Source: JAZOXB01 sp040096185 (lineage in GTDB: Bacteria > Bacillota > Clostridia > Oscillospirales > Oscillospiraceae). Taken from it: a stretch of 64,000 nucleotides of DNA. The DNA lies in NCBI RefSeq assembly GCF_040096185.1, contig NZ_JBBMFF010000241.1, positions 1-64,000 of the forward strand, in the 5' to 3' direction. Position numbers and translations under genes: made by a program. This document shows positions 42,291 to 49,832 of the stretch, in pieces (within the stretch, counting starts at the first letter, position 1; every line of letters begins with the position of its first letter). A model generated the notes under the pieces. The model was not told where the DNA came from and searched no databases. It worked only from the letters and a program-made list of their open reading frames with translations.

Positions 42291-43691
42291 ATGGCATTGA
42301 CGAAAGAACAGATCCAGCAAATTGCCGCGCAGACACGCAGCAGCTTTGAGTCGGGCTCGTTTGCCCCGACCGGCGTGCAGTGCCTGTTCGACGATGTACA
42401 TGACGCGATCGACACGGCCATCCGTGCCCAGCATCAGCTCATGGACATGTCGCTCGAGGAGCGCGGCAAGCTGATCGAGGCCATGCGCGTCTGCGCCCGG
42501 GAGCATGCCGAAGAGCTTGCCATTCTGGCGCACGAGGAGACCGGCTACGGCAAGGTGCCTCATAAGATCGCAAAGAACCTCCTCGCTGCGAACAAGACCC
42601 CCGGTATTGAGGATCTGCATCCCACGGCGTTCAGCGGCGACAACGGCCTGACGCTCGTTGAGACGGCCCCCTATGGCGTCATCGGCGCCATCACCCCGTC
42701 CACGAATCCCACCGCCACCATCATCAACAACTCCATCAGCATGATCTCCGCGGGCAACGCCGTGGTGTATAATCCCCATCCGGCAGCAAAGCGCGCCTCT
42801 CAGAAGGCTATGGAGCTGCTCAATGAGGCGATCGTGAAGGCGGGCGGCCCGAATGGCCTGATGACCGCTGCGAAGGAGCCGACGCTCGATACCTCGAAGG
42901 TCATTATGACCCACAAGGCCATCAAGATGCTGGCCGTCACCGGCGGCGAGGCCGTTGTCGGCGTGGCCATGAAGTCCGGCAAGAAGTGCGTTGCCGCAGG
43001 CCCGGGCAATCCCCCTGTCATCGTCGACGAGACCGCCGATATCGCGCAGGCTGCCAAGGACATCGTCGACGGCGCGAGCTTCGACAATAATGTCCTGTGC
43101 GTGGCCGAGAAGGAAGTCTTCATGGTCAACTCCATTGCCGACTCCCTCATGAACACGATGGAAAAGTGCGGCGCTTACCGCGTCTACGGCGAGGATATCG
43201 ACAAGATCGTCCGCACCGTGCTCATCCAGAAGGACGGCAAGTATGTCATCAACCGCAAGTTTGTCGGCCATGATGCAACGTACATCCTCCGCGAGAGCGG
43301 CGTGCAGTTCAGCGGCGATCCCGTGCTTGTCATCGCCGATGTCGACCGCTATCATCCGTTTGTCGAGGTCGAGATGCTCATGCCGGTGCTCGGCATGGTC
43401 CGCGTGAACAACTTCGACGAGGCGCTGGACGAGGCCTTCCGCGCAGAGCATGGCTGCCAGCACTCCGCGATGATCCATTCTTCCAACGTGCACAACATGT
43501 CCCGTGCGGCCCGCCGCATGAACACGACCATCTTCGTCAAGAATGCCCCGTCCTACTCCGGTCTGGGCTTCGGCGGCGAGGGCTACACCACGCTGACCAT
43601 CGCCACCCCGACCGGCGAGGGCCTGACGAGCGCGAAGTCCTTTACGCGCGCAAGACGCTGTGTGCTGAAGGGCGACTTCCGCATCATCTGA
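42291..43691 (+). CDS. CoA-acylating aldehyde dehydrogenase (PduP/EutE type)
   Basis: 466 residues. Catalytic Cys270 in SFDNNVLCVAEKE; GAITPSTNPTATIINN and AAGPGNPPVIVD nucleotide/CoA segments. The N-terminal MALTKEQIQQIAAQTRSSF is helix-forming and likely targets it to the lumen. Expected reaction here: acetaldehyde plus CoA plus NAD to acetyl-CoA plus NADH, using acetaldehyde from the DeoC aldolases. It is followed 10 bases later by the PduS-like gene. Confidence 0.95.
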   Translation: MALTKEQIQQIAAQTRSSFESGSFAPTGVQCLFDDVHDAIDTAIRAQHQLMDMSLEERGKLIEAMRVCAREHAEELAILAHEETGYGKVPHKIAKNLLAANKTPGIEDLHPTAFSGDNGLTLVETAPYGVIGAITPSTNPTATIINNSISMISAGNAVVYNPHPAAKRASQKAMELLNEAIVKAGGPNGLMTAAKEPTLDTSKVIMTHKAIKMLAVTGGEAVVGVAMKSGKKCVAAGPGNPPVIVDETADIAQAAKDIVDGASFDNNVLCVAEKEVFMVNSIADSLMNTMEKCGAYRVYGEDIDKIVRTVLIQKDGKYVINRKFVGHDATYILRESGVQFSGDPVLVIADVDRYHPFVEVEMLMPVLGMVRVNNFDEALDEAFRAEHGCQHSAMIHSSNVHNMSRAARRMNTTIFVKNAPSYSGLGFGGEGYTTLTIATPTGEGLTSAKSFTRARRCVLKGDFRII

Positions 43692-43701
43692 GGCGGACGG
43701 G

Positions 43702-45015
43702 ATGGAGCTGAATAAACTGGTCTGCGACGCCGGTATTCTCGGCGCGGGCGGCGCGGGCTTTCCCACCCATGTAAAGATCAACTGCAAGGCGGAATTCGTC
43801 CTTGCAAACGGAGCCGAGTGTGAGCCACTGCTGCGGGTCGACCAGCAGGTCATGCAGTATTTCGCAGCCGATGTCGTGCGCGGCATCCGCGCCGTGAAGG
43901 AATTCACCGGTGCGAAGCGTGCGGTCATCTGCCTGAAGGAGCATTACCACGCTGCCGTTGCCGCGTTGCAGGAAGTGCTGAAGGACGCGGACGATGTGGA
44001 GCTGCATCTGCTGCAGGGCTATTATCCTGCAGGCGATGAGCAGCAGATCGTCTACGAGGTCACGGGCCGTGTCGTCCCGACCGGCGGTCTGCCGCTGGAT
44101 GTCGGCGCGGTTGTGTGCAACGTCAGCACGCTCACGAATATTGCCGCCGCGCTCGACGGCAAGAAGGTCACGGAGAAGTATGTCACGGTCGGCGGCGCGG
44201 TGAAGAACCCTGTCACGCTCCGCGTTCCGGTCGGCATCTCCCTGCAGGAGCTCATGGACGCCGCCGGCGGTCCCACCTGCGACTGCAAATACATCATCGG
44301 CGGCCCGTGCATGGGCCGGGTGGTCGACACGCTGGACATCCCGGTGACGAAGACGACCGGCGGCCTGCTGGCCATCCCGAAGGATCACCCCCTGCTGGAG
44401 CGGAAGTCTCCGAAGCTCAATCTGCAGCTCATCATGTCGGTCTGCTGCCAGTGCTCCATGTGCACGCAGATGTGCCCGCGCAACGCGCTGGGCCTGAACG
44501 TGCAGCCGCACAAGGCCATGCGCAGTCTGGCGAGCGGCGGCGACCTGCTTGGCGAGTTCAATGGCATCTTCTCCTGCTGCAATTGCGGACTATGCACCTA
44601 TTATGCCTGCAACTTCGGCCTGAAGCCCTCGCAGGTGATGCAGACGCTCAAGTCTGCCATTGCCTCGAAGGGCGTTCGCCCCCGCAAGGAGGTCTACGGC
44701 CCGGTGGACGGCGGCTTGGAGAACAAGAAGGTCCCGGTCGAGCGCCTGATCGCGCGCCTCGGCATCGCGGAATACGACGTTCCCGCGCCCATGGCGGAAA
44801 AGCCCCTGACGACGAGCTGCGTGCGCATCGCGCTGCGCATGGGCGTCGGCGCTCCGAGCGTTCCGGTCGTTGCGGTCGGGGATAAGGTCCGCAAGAACCA
44901 GCTCGTGGCCGACATCGCGGAGAAGAAGCTCGGCGTCAAGATGCATGCCAGCATCTCCGGCGTCGTGACGGACATCACCGCCGACTACATTGAGATAAGG
45001 AAGGCTGCCAAATGA
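43702..45015 (+). CDS. PduS/RnfC-like flavo-iron-sulfur electron transfer protein
   Basis: 437 residues. RnfC-type N-terminus with GAGGAGFPTHVKI (flavin/NADH loop) and NGAECEPLLRVDQQ, SLBB-type middle. Two 4Fe-4S motifs follow at about residues 248-310: CCQCSMCTQMCPRN and CCNCGLCTYYACNFG. In pdu loci the homologue reduces cobalamin; no cobalamin enzyme exists in this operon. A role in moving electrons from lumenal NADH across the shell, with the adjacent PduT-like protein, is therefore more likely. Overlaps the BMC-T gene by four bases. Confidence 0.92.
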   Translation: MELNKLVCDAGILGAGGAGFPTHVKINCKAEFVLANGAECEPLLRVDQQVMQYFAADVVRGIRAVKEFTGAKRAVICLKEHYHAAVAALQEVLKDADDVELHLLQGYYPAGDEQQIVYEVTGRVVPTGGLPLDVGAVVCNVSTLTNIAAALDGKKVTEKYVTVGGAVKNPVTLRVPVGISLQELMDAAGGPTCDCKYIIGGPCMGRVVDTLDIPVTKTTGGLLAIPKDHPLLERKSPKLNLQLIMSVCCQCSMCTQMCPRNALGLNVQPHKAMRSLASGGDLLGEFNGIFSCCNCGLCTYYACNFGLKPSQVMQTLKSAIASKGVRPRKEVYGPVDGGLENKKVPVERLIARLGIAEYDVPAPMAEKPLTTSCVRIALRMGVGAPSVPVVAVGDKVRKNQLVADIAEKKLGVKMHASISGVVTDITADYIEIRKAAK

Positions 45016-45557
45016 ATGCACTGGGTATGATTGAAGTTCAGAGCATCCCGCTCGGCGTCAACGCCGGCGATGCGATGCTCAAGGCCGCGACGGTCCAGCT
45101 TGTCACGGCGCAGCCGGTCTGCGCGGGCAAGTACATCGTGATCGTCACGGGCGAGGTCTCCGCCGTCAGCGAAAGCGTCGCGGCAGGCAAGGCCGAGGCC
45201 GGTCAGCGCCTGATCGACAGCATGGTGATCTCCCATGTGCACGAGCAGGTGCCCCGCGCCATCAACGCCTGCAACGAGATCGGCGAGGTCGCTGCCATCG
45301 GCGTTATGGAGGCCTACAGCCTCTGCGCAGCCGTTGTCGCAGCCGATGCAGCCGTGAAGGCGGCTGATATCCACCTGATGGACGTTCGTCTCGGCCGCGG
45401 CCTGGGCGGCAAGTCCTTCATCACCATGACGGGCGACGTTGCTGCCGTGCGCGCTGCCATCCATGCCGCCGAAGGCATGTCCGAGGTCAAGGGCCTGCTG
45501 TCGGAGAGCGTTGTGATCCCGCACCCGCATCCCGATATCGTCAAGTCCCTTTATTAA
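45012..45557 (+). CDS. BMC-T trimeric shell protein, PduT-like
   Basis: 181 residues, two fused BMC domains: LGMIEVQSIPLGVNAGDAML and AAIGVMEAYSLCAAVVAADA. Cys37 in QPVCAGKYIVIVTG matches the position of the pore cysteine that holds a 4Fe-4S cluster in PduT. It is translationally coupled to the PduS-like gene, supporting a shell-crossing electron path. Confidence 0.93.
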   Translation: MNALGMIEVQSIPLGVNAGDAMLKAATVQLVTAQPVCAGKYIVIVTGEVSAVSESVAAGKAEAGQRLIDSMVISHVHEQVPRAINACNEIGEVAAIGVMEAYSLCAAVVAADAAVKAADIHLMDVRLGRGLGGKSFITMTGDVAAVRAAIHAAEGMSEVKGLLSESVVIPHPHPDIVKSLY

Positions 45558-45602
45558 GCGTAAAAATATTTTCACATATACAATCATTGGAGGTTTTTTA
45601 TC

Positions 45603-45878
45603 ATGAAAGAAGCATTAGGCATGATCGAGACCCGCGGCCTGATCGGCGCTGTCGAAGCAGCCGATGCCATGGTCAAGGCAGCAAACGTTCATCTGATCGG
45701 TGAGCAGCAGATCGGCTCCGGCCTCGTGACCGTCATGGTCCGCGGCGATGTCGGCGCTGTCAAGGCCGCTGTCGATGCAGGCGCTACCGCCGCGAAGCGC
45801 GTCGGCGAGCTGTACGGCACCCATGTCATCCCGTCCCCGCACGACGACGTGGAGAGCATCCTGCCCACCCTTGGCTGA
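45603..45878 (+). CDS. BMC-H hexameric shell protein 1
   Basis: 91 residues, canonical PduA-like Pfam BMC fold: LGMIETRGLIGAVEAADAMV, pore segment QQIGSGLVTVMVRGDVGAVK, and HVIPSPHDDVESILP. Differs from copy 2 at only about five residues (Glu3, Glu34, Ser85 and the end). Forms the hexagonal facets of the shell. Ribosome site TTGGAGG. Confidence 0.97.
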   Translation: MKEALGMIETRGLIGAVEAADAMVKAANVHLIGEQQIGSGLVTVMVRGDVGAVKAAVDAGATAAKRVGELYGTHVIPSPHDDVESILPTLG

Positions 45879-45912
45879 TTTATTCAGAATTGATTTACGG
45901 AGGAAATAACCT

Positions 45913-46188
45913 ATGAAACTCGCTCTTGGTATGATTGAGACCCGCGGCCTGATCGGCGCTGTCGAAGCAGCCGATGCCATGGTCAAGGCAGCTAATGTTC
46001 ATCTGATCGGCAAGCAGCAGATCGGCTCCGGCCTCGTGACCGTCATGGTCCGCGGCGATGTCGGCGCTGTCAAGGCCGCTGTCGACGCAGGCGCTACCGC
46101 CGCAAAGCGCGTCGGCGAGCTGTACGGCACCCATGTCATCCCGTCTCCGCACGACGACGTGGAAGCCATCCTGCCGAACATCGGTTAA
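45913..46188 (+). CDS. BMC-H hexameric shell protein 2
   Basis: 91 residues; near-identical to copies 1 and 3 (Lys34 where copy 1 has Glu; Asn28 where copy 3 has Asp). Identity extends to the DNA level across most of the gene, so duplication or gene conversion is recent. Ribosome site TACGGAGG. Three bases separate its stop from the next BMC-P gene. Confidence 0.97.
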   Translation: MKLALGMIETRGLIGAVEAADAMVKAANVHLIGKQQIGSGLVTVMVRGDVGAVKAAVDAGATAAKRVGELYGTHVIPSPHDDVEAILPNIG

Positions 46189-46191
46189 GCT

Positions 46192-46464
46192 ATGTATATC
46201 GGGGAAGTCGTCGGCTGCGTCGTGGCGAGCGTGAAGGAGGAGCGGCTGGAAAATATCCCGCTGCTCGTCGTTCAGCTCATTGAAAAAGGCGTAAAAACGA
46301 AGATGATCGTGGCTGCCGACGCGACCCGGCAGGCCGGTCGCGGAGATTTTGTCTTCATGATCGGCTCAAAGGAGGCGGCGCGCATGTTCCGCAAGACGGT
46401 GCCTGCGGCCGACTCGGCGATCGTCGGATTTATCGACTCGTATAATGTCAGAATCAAAGAATAA
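46192..46464 (+). CDS. BMC vertex protein (EutN/CcmL pentamer) 2
   Basis: 90 residues: MYIGEVVGCVVASVKEERLE, LLVVQLIE, DATRQAGRGDFVFMIGSKEA and AIVGFIDSYNV, all EutN/CcmL landmarks. Inserted between two BMC-H copies. Confidence 0.95.
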   Translation: MYIGEVVGCVVASVKEERLENIPLLVVQLIEKGVKTKMIVAADATRQAGRGDFVFMIGSKEAARMFRKTVPAADSAIVGFIDSYNVRIKE

Positions 46465-46480
46465 TCTGGAGGAATAACCT

Positions 46481-46756
46481 ATGAAACTCGCTCTTGGTAT
46501 GATCGAGACCCGTGGCCTGATCGGCGCTGTCGAAGCGGCCGATGCGATGGTCAAGGCAGCCGATGTGCATCTCATCGGCAAGCAGCAGATCGGCTCCGGC
46601 CTCGTGACCGTTATGGTCCGCGGCGATGTCGGCGCCGTCAAGGCCGCTGTGGACGCAGGCGCCACCGCTGCAAAGCGCGTCGGTGAGCTGTACGGCACCC
46701 ATGTCATCCCGTCCCCGCACGATGACGTGGAGGCTATCCTGCCGAAGCTCGGATGA
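46481..46756 (+). CDS. BMC-H hexameric shell protein 3
   Basis: 91 residues, differing from copy 2 at about three positions (Asp28, Lys and Leu near the end). Ribosome site CTGGAGG. Its stop overlaps the ATG of BMC-P 3. Confidence 0.97.
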   Translation: MKLALGMIETRGLIGAVEAADAMVKAADVHLIGKQQIGSGLVTVMVRGDVGAVKAAVDAGATAAKRVGELYGTHVIPSPHDDVEAILPKLG

Positions 46757-47040
46757 AGCTGGCCAGGGTCGTCGGGAACGTCGTCTCTACGGTGAAGGAT
46801 GCCTGCTACACCGGTCAGAAGCTGATGATCATCGACTATATCGACGAGAACGGCAGCCTGACCGGGAACCAGGCCATCGCCTTTGACGTGGCGGACGCCG
46901 GGATCGGGGATACGGTCCTTGTGAATGTCGAGGGCGGCTCGGCGAACATGTTCCTCGGCCGCTCCGTCATCGCCGATTTGACGATCTGCGGTGTTATCGA
47001 CCACATCACGCTCGACGGCGAGACCCGGGAATACCACTGA
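46753..47040 (+). CDS. BMC vertex protein (EutN/CcmL pentamer) 3
   Basis: 95 residues: KLARVVGNVVSTVKDACYTG, KLMIIDYID, AIAFDVADAGIGDTVLVNVE and TICGVIDHITLD. Coupled to BMC-H 3 by ATGA overlap, followed after about 40 bases by the first deoC. Confidence 0.95.
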   Translation: MKLARVVGNVVSTVKDACYTGQKLMIIDYIDENGSLTGNQAIAFDVADAGIGDTVLVNVEGGSANMFLGRSVIADLTICGVIDHITLDGETREYH

Positions 47041-47081
47041 GGTGACGCATTCCCACATTCCACGAAACAGGTGAGATGGAT

Positions 47082-47846
47082 ATGGATATCGAAGCGATCC
47101 GGAAACAGGTGGAGCAGCAGGTCATGCAGTATTTCCATCTGGAACCGACGGTAACGGACGCGCCCTATGCCGGCATGGTCACGGGCGTGGACGTGATCTC
47201 CCATCTGGAGCACTCTCTTCTCAACCCCGACACGACGCTTGAGACCATCGAGCGCGAATGTGCCGTCGCACGGAAATACTCCGTCGCAGCGGTCTGCGTT
47301 GCACCGTACTATGTACCGGCTGCGCGCGAGATCCTGCTCGGCAGCCCCGTCGCCGTCGGCACGGCCATCGGGTTCCCGCACGGCTGCATGTCGCAGGCCG
47401 CCAAGCTGGCGGAGCTGCGCGAGTGCATGGCCAACGGAGCCACGGAGGTCGACGTCGCCCTGAACGTGCTGGCCATCAAGTCCGGCCGTCTCGATGTGGC
47501 GCAGCGTGAGCTCGATGAGCTCGTGCGCTGTGCGGTCGGCAAGGTCCAGCTCAAGGCCGTGTTCGAGCACGCGCTCTACACGCCGGAGGAGAAGCGCGCC
47601 GTTCTGCAGATGCTGCGCAGCAGCGGCGTGAACTATGTGAAGATCCAGAATATGCTCAGCGGCCACGGCGCCCGCGTTGAGGATGTCCGCTTTGCCAGCG
47701 AGATCCTCGGCCGCAATGTCGGCATCAAGATCGACGGCGGCATCAAAACGCTCGCGCAGGCAGAAGAACTGCTTGCCGCAGGCGCAACGCGCCTTGGCCT
47801 GACGGCCACGGCGAAGATCGCCGAGGAAGCGCTGAAAAACGCATAA
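47082..47846 (+). CDS. Divergent deoxyribose-5-phosphate aldolase (DeoC) paralogue
   Basis: 254 residues from ATG 47082, six bases after AGGTGAG; an ATG at 47076 has no spacing. DeoC TIM barrel. Catalytic counterparts are present: Asp124 in EVDVALN, Lys187 in NYVKIQNML, Lys216 in GIKIDGGIK. The usual VKTSTG and VKASGG contexts are both changed, so activity or substrate may differ. The N-terminus MDIEAIRKQVEQQVMQYF is an amphipathic helix typical of encapsulation peptides. Adjacent to a canonical DeoC. Confidence 0.85.
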   Translation: MDIEAIRKQVEQQVMQYFHLEPTVTDAPYAGMVTGVDVISHLEHSLLNPDTTLETIERECAVARKYSVAAVCVAPYYVPAAREILLGSPVAVGTAIGFPHGCMSQAAKLAELRECMANGATEVDVALNVLAIKSGRLDVAQRELDELVRCAVGKVQLKAVFEHALYTPEEKRAVLQMLRSSGVNYVKIQNMLSGHGARVEDVRFASEILGRNVGIKIDGGIKTLAQAEELLAAGATRLGLTATAKIAEEALKNA

Positions 47847-47871
47847 ACGATACGAAAGGAAACGACTTTCA

Positions 47872-48705
47872 ATGGATATCAATGAAATTATCAGACAGGT
47901 AACGGAGGAGATCTGCTCCAAGTACGGCGCGCAGACCCAGACGCCCGCCGCGAGCGACGGCTATACCCCGGCAGACATGGCCAAGTACATTGACCATACC
48001 TACCTGAAGCCGGAAGCCAGCGTCAACGAGATCCGCAAGATCTGCGACGAGGCCAAGAAGTATCACTGCGCCAGCGTGTGCGTGAACCCCTCCTACATTC
48101 AGTATGTCGCCCAGCAGCTCGAGGGCAGCGGCGTGACGCCGTGCTGCGTAATCGCTTTCCCGTTCGGCACCAGCACCCCCGAGGCGAAGGCCTTCGAGGC
48201 CTCCGACGCCGCCTCCAAGGGCGCTCGTGAGATCGACATGGTCATCAATGTCGGCGCCATCAAGTCCGGCGACTGGCTGCTTGTCAAGCGCGACATCGAG
48301 GGCGTTGTCAACGCCGTCAAGGGCCGCGCCAAGGTCAAGGTCATCATCGAGGCCTGCCTCCTGACCGACGAAGAGAAGGTCAAGGCCTGCACCGTCGCGA
48401 AGCTCGCCGGCGCTGCCTTCGTGAAGACCTCCACCGGTTATTCCACCGGCGGCGCTACCGTCGAGGATGTCCGCCTGATGCGCGAGACCGTCGGCCCCGA
48501 GATGGGCGTCAAGGCCTCCGGCGGCGTTCGTACCTATGACGATGCCATTGCCATGCTCAAGGCCGGTGCAAACCGTCTGGGCTGCAGCTCCACGATGAAG
48601 ATCGTCAGCGGCGTGAAGGAAGACGAGCATAAGTGCGTCAACTGCGGCAACTGCAAGAACCAGTGCCCGTCCGGCAACGTCGAAATCCGCAAGAAGCTGT
48701 ATTGA
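47872..48705 (+). CDS. deoC: Deoxyribose-5-phosphate aldolase with N-terminal encapsulation helix and C-terminal 4Fe-4S motif
   Basis: 277 residues; plain DeoC is about 220-260. Canonical catalytic set: Asp122 in EIDMVINVGAIKSG, Schiff-base Lys185 in FVKTSTGYSTGGAT, Lys214 in GVKASGGVRTYDDA. Residues 1-35 add an amphipathic helix (MDINEIIRQVTEEICSKYG) before KYIDHTYLKPEAS. The C-terminal ~25 residues add CVNCGNCKNQCP (Cys255, 258, 261, 265), a classic 4Fe-4S spacing. Splits deoxyribose-5-P into glyceraldehyde-3-P and acetaldehyde. The cluster may be structural or link to the PduS/PduT electron path; that is inference. Confidence 0.93.
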   Translation: MDINEIIRQVTEEICSKYGAQTQTPAASDGYTPADMAKYIDHTYLKPEASVNEIRKICDEAKKYHCASVCVNPSYIQYVAQQLEGSGVTPCCVIAFPFGTSTPEAKAFEASDAASKGAREIDMVINVGAIKSGDWLLVKRDIEGVVNAVKGRAKVKVIIEACLLTDEEKVKACTVAKLAGAAFVKTSTGYSTGGATVEDVRLMRETVGPEMGVKASGGVRTYDDAIAMLKAGANRLGCSSTMKIVSGVKEDEHKCVNCGNCKNQCPSGNVEIRKKLY

Positions 48706-48742
48706 TTTATTCCAAGCGCAACATAGAAAGGATCTGACCCCC

Positions 48743-49492
48743 ATGAGAAAACCCATGATCGCGGGCAACTGGAAAATGAACAAGACGCCCGCTGAGACCG
48801 TCGCCCTTGTCGAAGACCTGAAGAAGATCCAGGTCCGCACGAAGGCGGAAGTCGTTGTCTGCCCGATGACCGTCAGCCTGTTCGCTGCCGCAACGCAGCT
48901 GAAGGGCACGGACATCAAGCTCGGTGCGCAGAACGTCCATTTTGAGGACAAGGGCGCTTTCACCGGCGAGTGCAACATCGCCAGCCTGAAAGAGCTCGGC
49001 GTCGAGTATGTCATCCTCGGCCATTCCGAGCGCCGTCAGTACTTCGCCGAGACCGACGAGACCGTCAACAAAAAGGTCCTGAAGGTTCTGGCCGAAGGCC
49101 TGAAGCCCATTGTCTGCGTCGGCGAGAGCCTGCAGCAGAAGCAGACCAACATCACGAACGAAGTCGTCTGCATGCAGACGAAGGCCGCTCTGTGCGGCGT
49201 CAGCCCGGCAAAGGTGACGGATGTCGTCATCGCCTATGAGCCGATCTGGGCCATTGGCACCGGCATGACCGCCACGGCGACGGACGCCAACCGCACCATC
49301 GCCGCCATCCGTGCTGCGATCCGCGAGCTGTTCGGTGACGCTGCCGATCAGGTCCGTATCCTCTACGGCGGCAGCATGAACGACAAGAACGCGACCGAGC
49401 TGATGAGCCAGCCTGAGATCGACGGCGGCCTGATCGGCGGCGCGAGCCTTGTTGCCGAGAAGTTCGAGAAGGTCATCAACTATCACGGCTGA
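48743..49492 (+). CDS. tpiA: Triosephosphate isomerase
   Basis: 249 residues. KPMIAGNWKMNKTP (Lys), GHSERR with the catalytic His, AYEPIWAIGTG with Glu, and YGGSM near the end. No encapsulation helix. Interconverts glyceraldehyde-3-P and DHAP, so it takes one DeoC product into glycolysis or lipid synthesis. Placement at the end of the BMC operon, away from a gap-pgk cluster, suggests dedicated supply; whether the genome has another tpiA is unknown. Confidence 0.95.
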   Translation: MRKPMIAGNWKMNKTPAETVALVEDLKKIQVRTKAEVVVCPMTVSLFAAATQLKGTDIKLGAQNVHFEDKGAFTGECNIASLKELGVEYVILGHSERRQYFAETDETVNKKVLKVLAEGLKPIVCVGESLQQKQTNITNEVVCMQTKAALCGVSPAKVTDVVIAYEPIWAIGTGMTATATDANRTIAAIRAAIRELFGDAADQVRILYGGSMNDKNATELMSQPEIDGGLIGGASLVAEKFEKVINYHG

Positions 49493-49510
49493 TCCTATTC
49501 GGAACAACAC

Positions 49511-49537
49511 GAGCCCCGGTGCATCGCACCGGGGCTT
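49511..49537 (+). repeat. Terminator-hairpin direct repeat, left copy
   Basis: 27 bases forming the stem AGCCCCGGTGC/GCACCGGGGCT, identical to 49731-49757. Together the two copies flank the MITE-like element. Similar flanking bases (GCTTGT) continue after each copy. Confidence 0.85.
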
Positions 49538-49540
49538 CCG

Positions 49541-49730
49541 CTTGTCAAAAAAGTCCCTTTGGACTTTTTCGCCAAGCTGCTTTCAGAATTGCAAAATAGA
49601 ATTTTGCAGTATTATTTTGCAATTCTGCCGCTGCGGCGGGTGATTGAACGCGAAAGGACACCCTGACGGTTTCTTTTCACACTTTTCTTCCCTCCGTAAT
49701 TTTCGGCTGGGCAGGTTTTTCGACAGTCTG
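49541..49730 (-). repeat. MITE-like element, inverted copy (copy 3)
   Basis: 190 bases; its reverse complement matches copy 2 at about nine of ten positions by eye. Ends read CTTGTCAAAAAAGTCC (left) and TTTTTCGACAGTCTG (right). The internal TTTTGCAATTCT stem is retained. It lies after tpiA, so copies 2 and 3 bracket udk-deoR-BMC-tpiA in inverted orientation. Confidence 0.85.
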
Positions 49731-49757
49731 GAGCCCCGGTGCATCGCACCGGGGCTT
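49731..49757 (+). repeat. Terminator-hairpin direct repeat, right copy
   Basis: Exact repeat of 49511-49537, followed by TTTGCTTG, a slightly better T-run than the left copy; probably the original tpiA terminator. Confidence 0.85.
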
Positions 49758-49781
49758 TGCTTGTTTGCGGATGATGTGAAC

Positions 49782-49819
49782 AGCTCCCGGTGCGGTTTGA
49801 TACTGCACCGGGAGCTTTT
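49782..49819. terminator. Terminator between tpiA and pgsA
   Basis: 12-bp stem AGCTCCCGGTGC/GCACCGGGAGCT followed by TTTTC on the plus strand; on the minus strand the downstream bases are less T-rich, so its use for pgsA is less sure. Confidence 0.75.
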
Positions 49820-49832
49820 CCGTCGGAAACGG

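Noticed and set aside
43702..45015. Cobalamin reductase annotation for the PduS-like protein
   Set aside because: Homology fits, but no cobalamin-dependent enzyme is present in the operon, so a general electron-transfer call is better supported.
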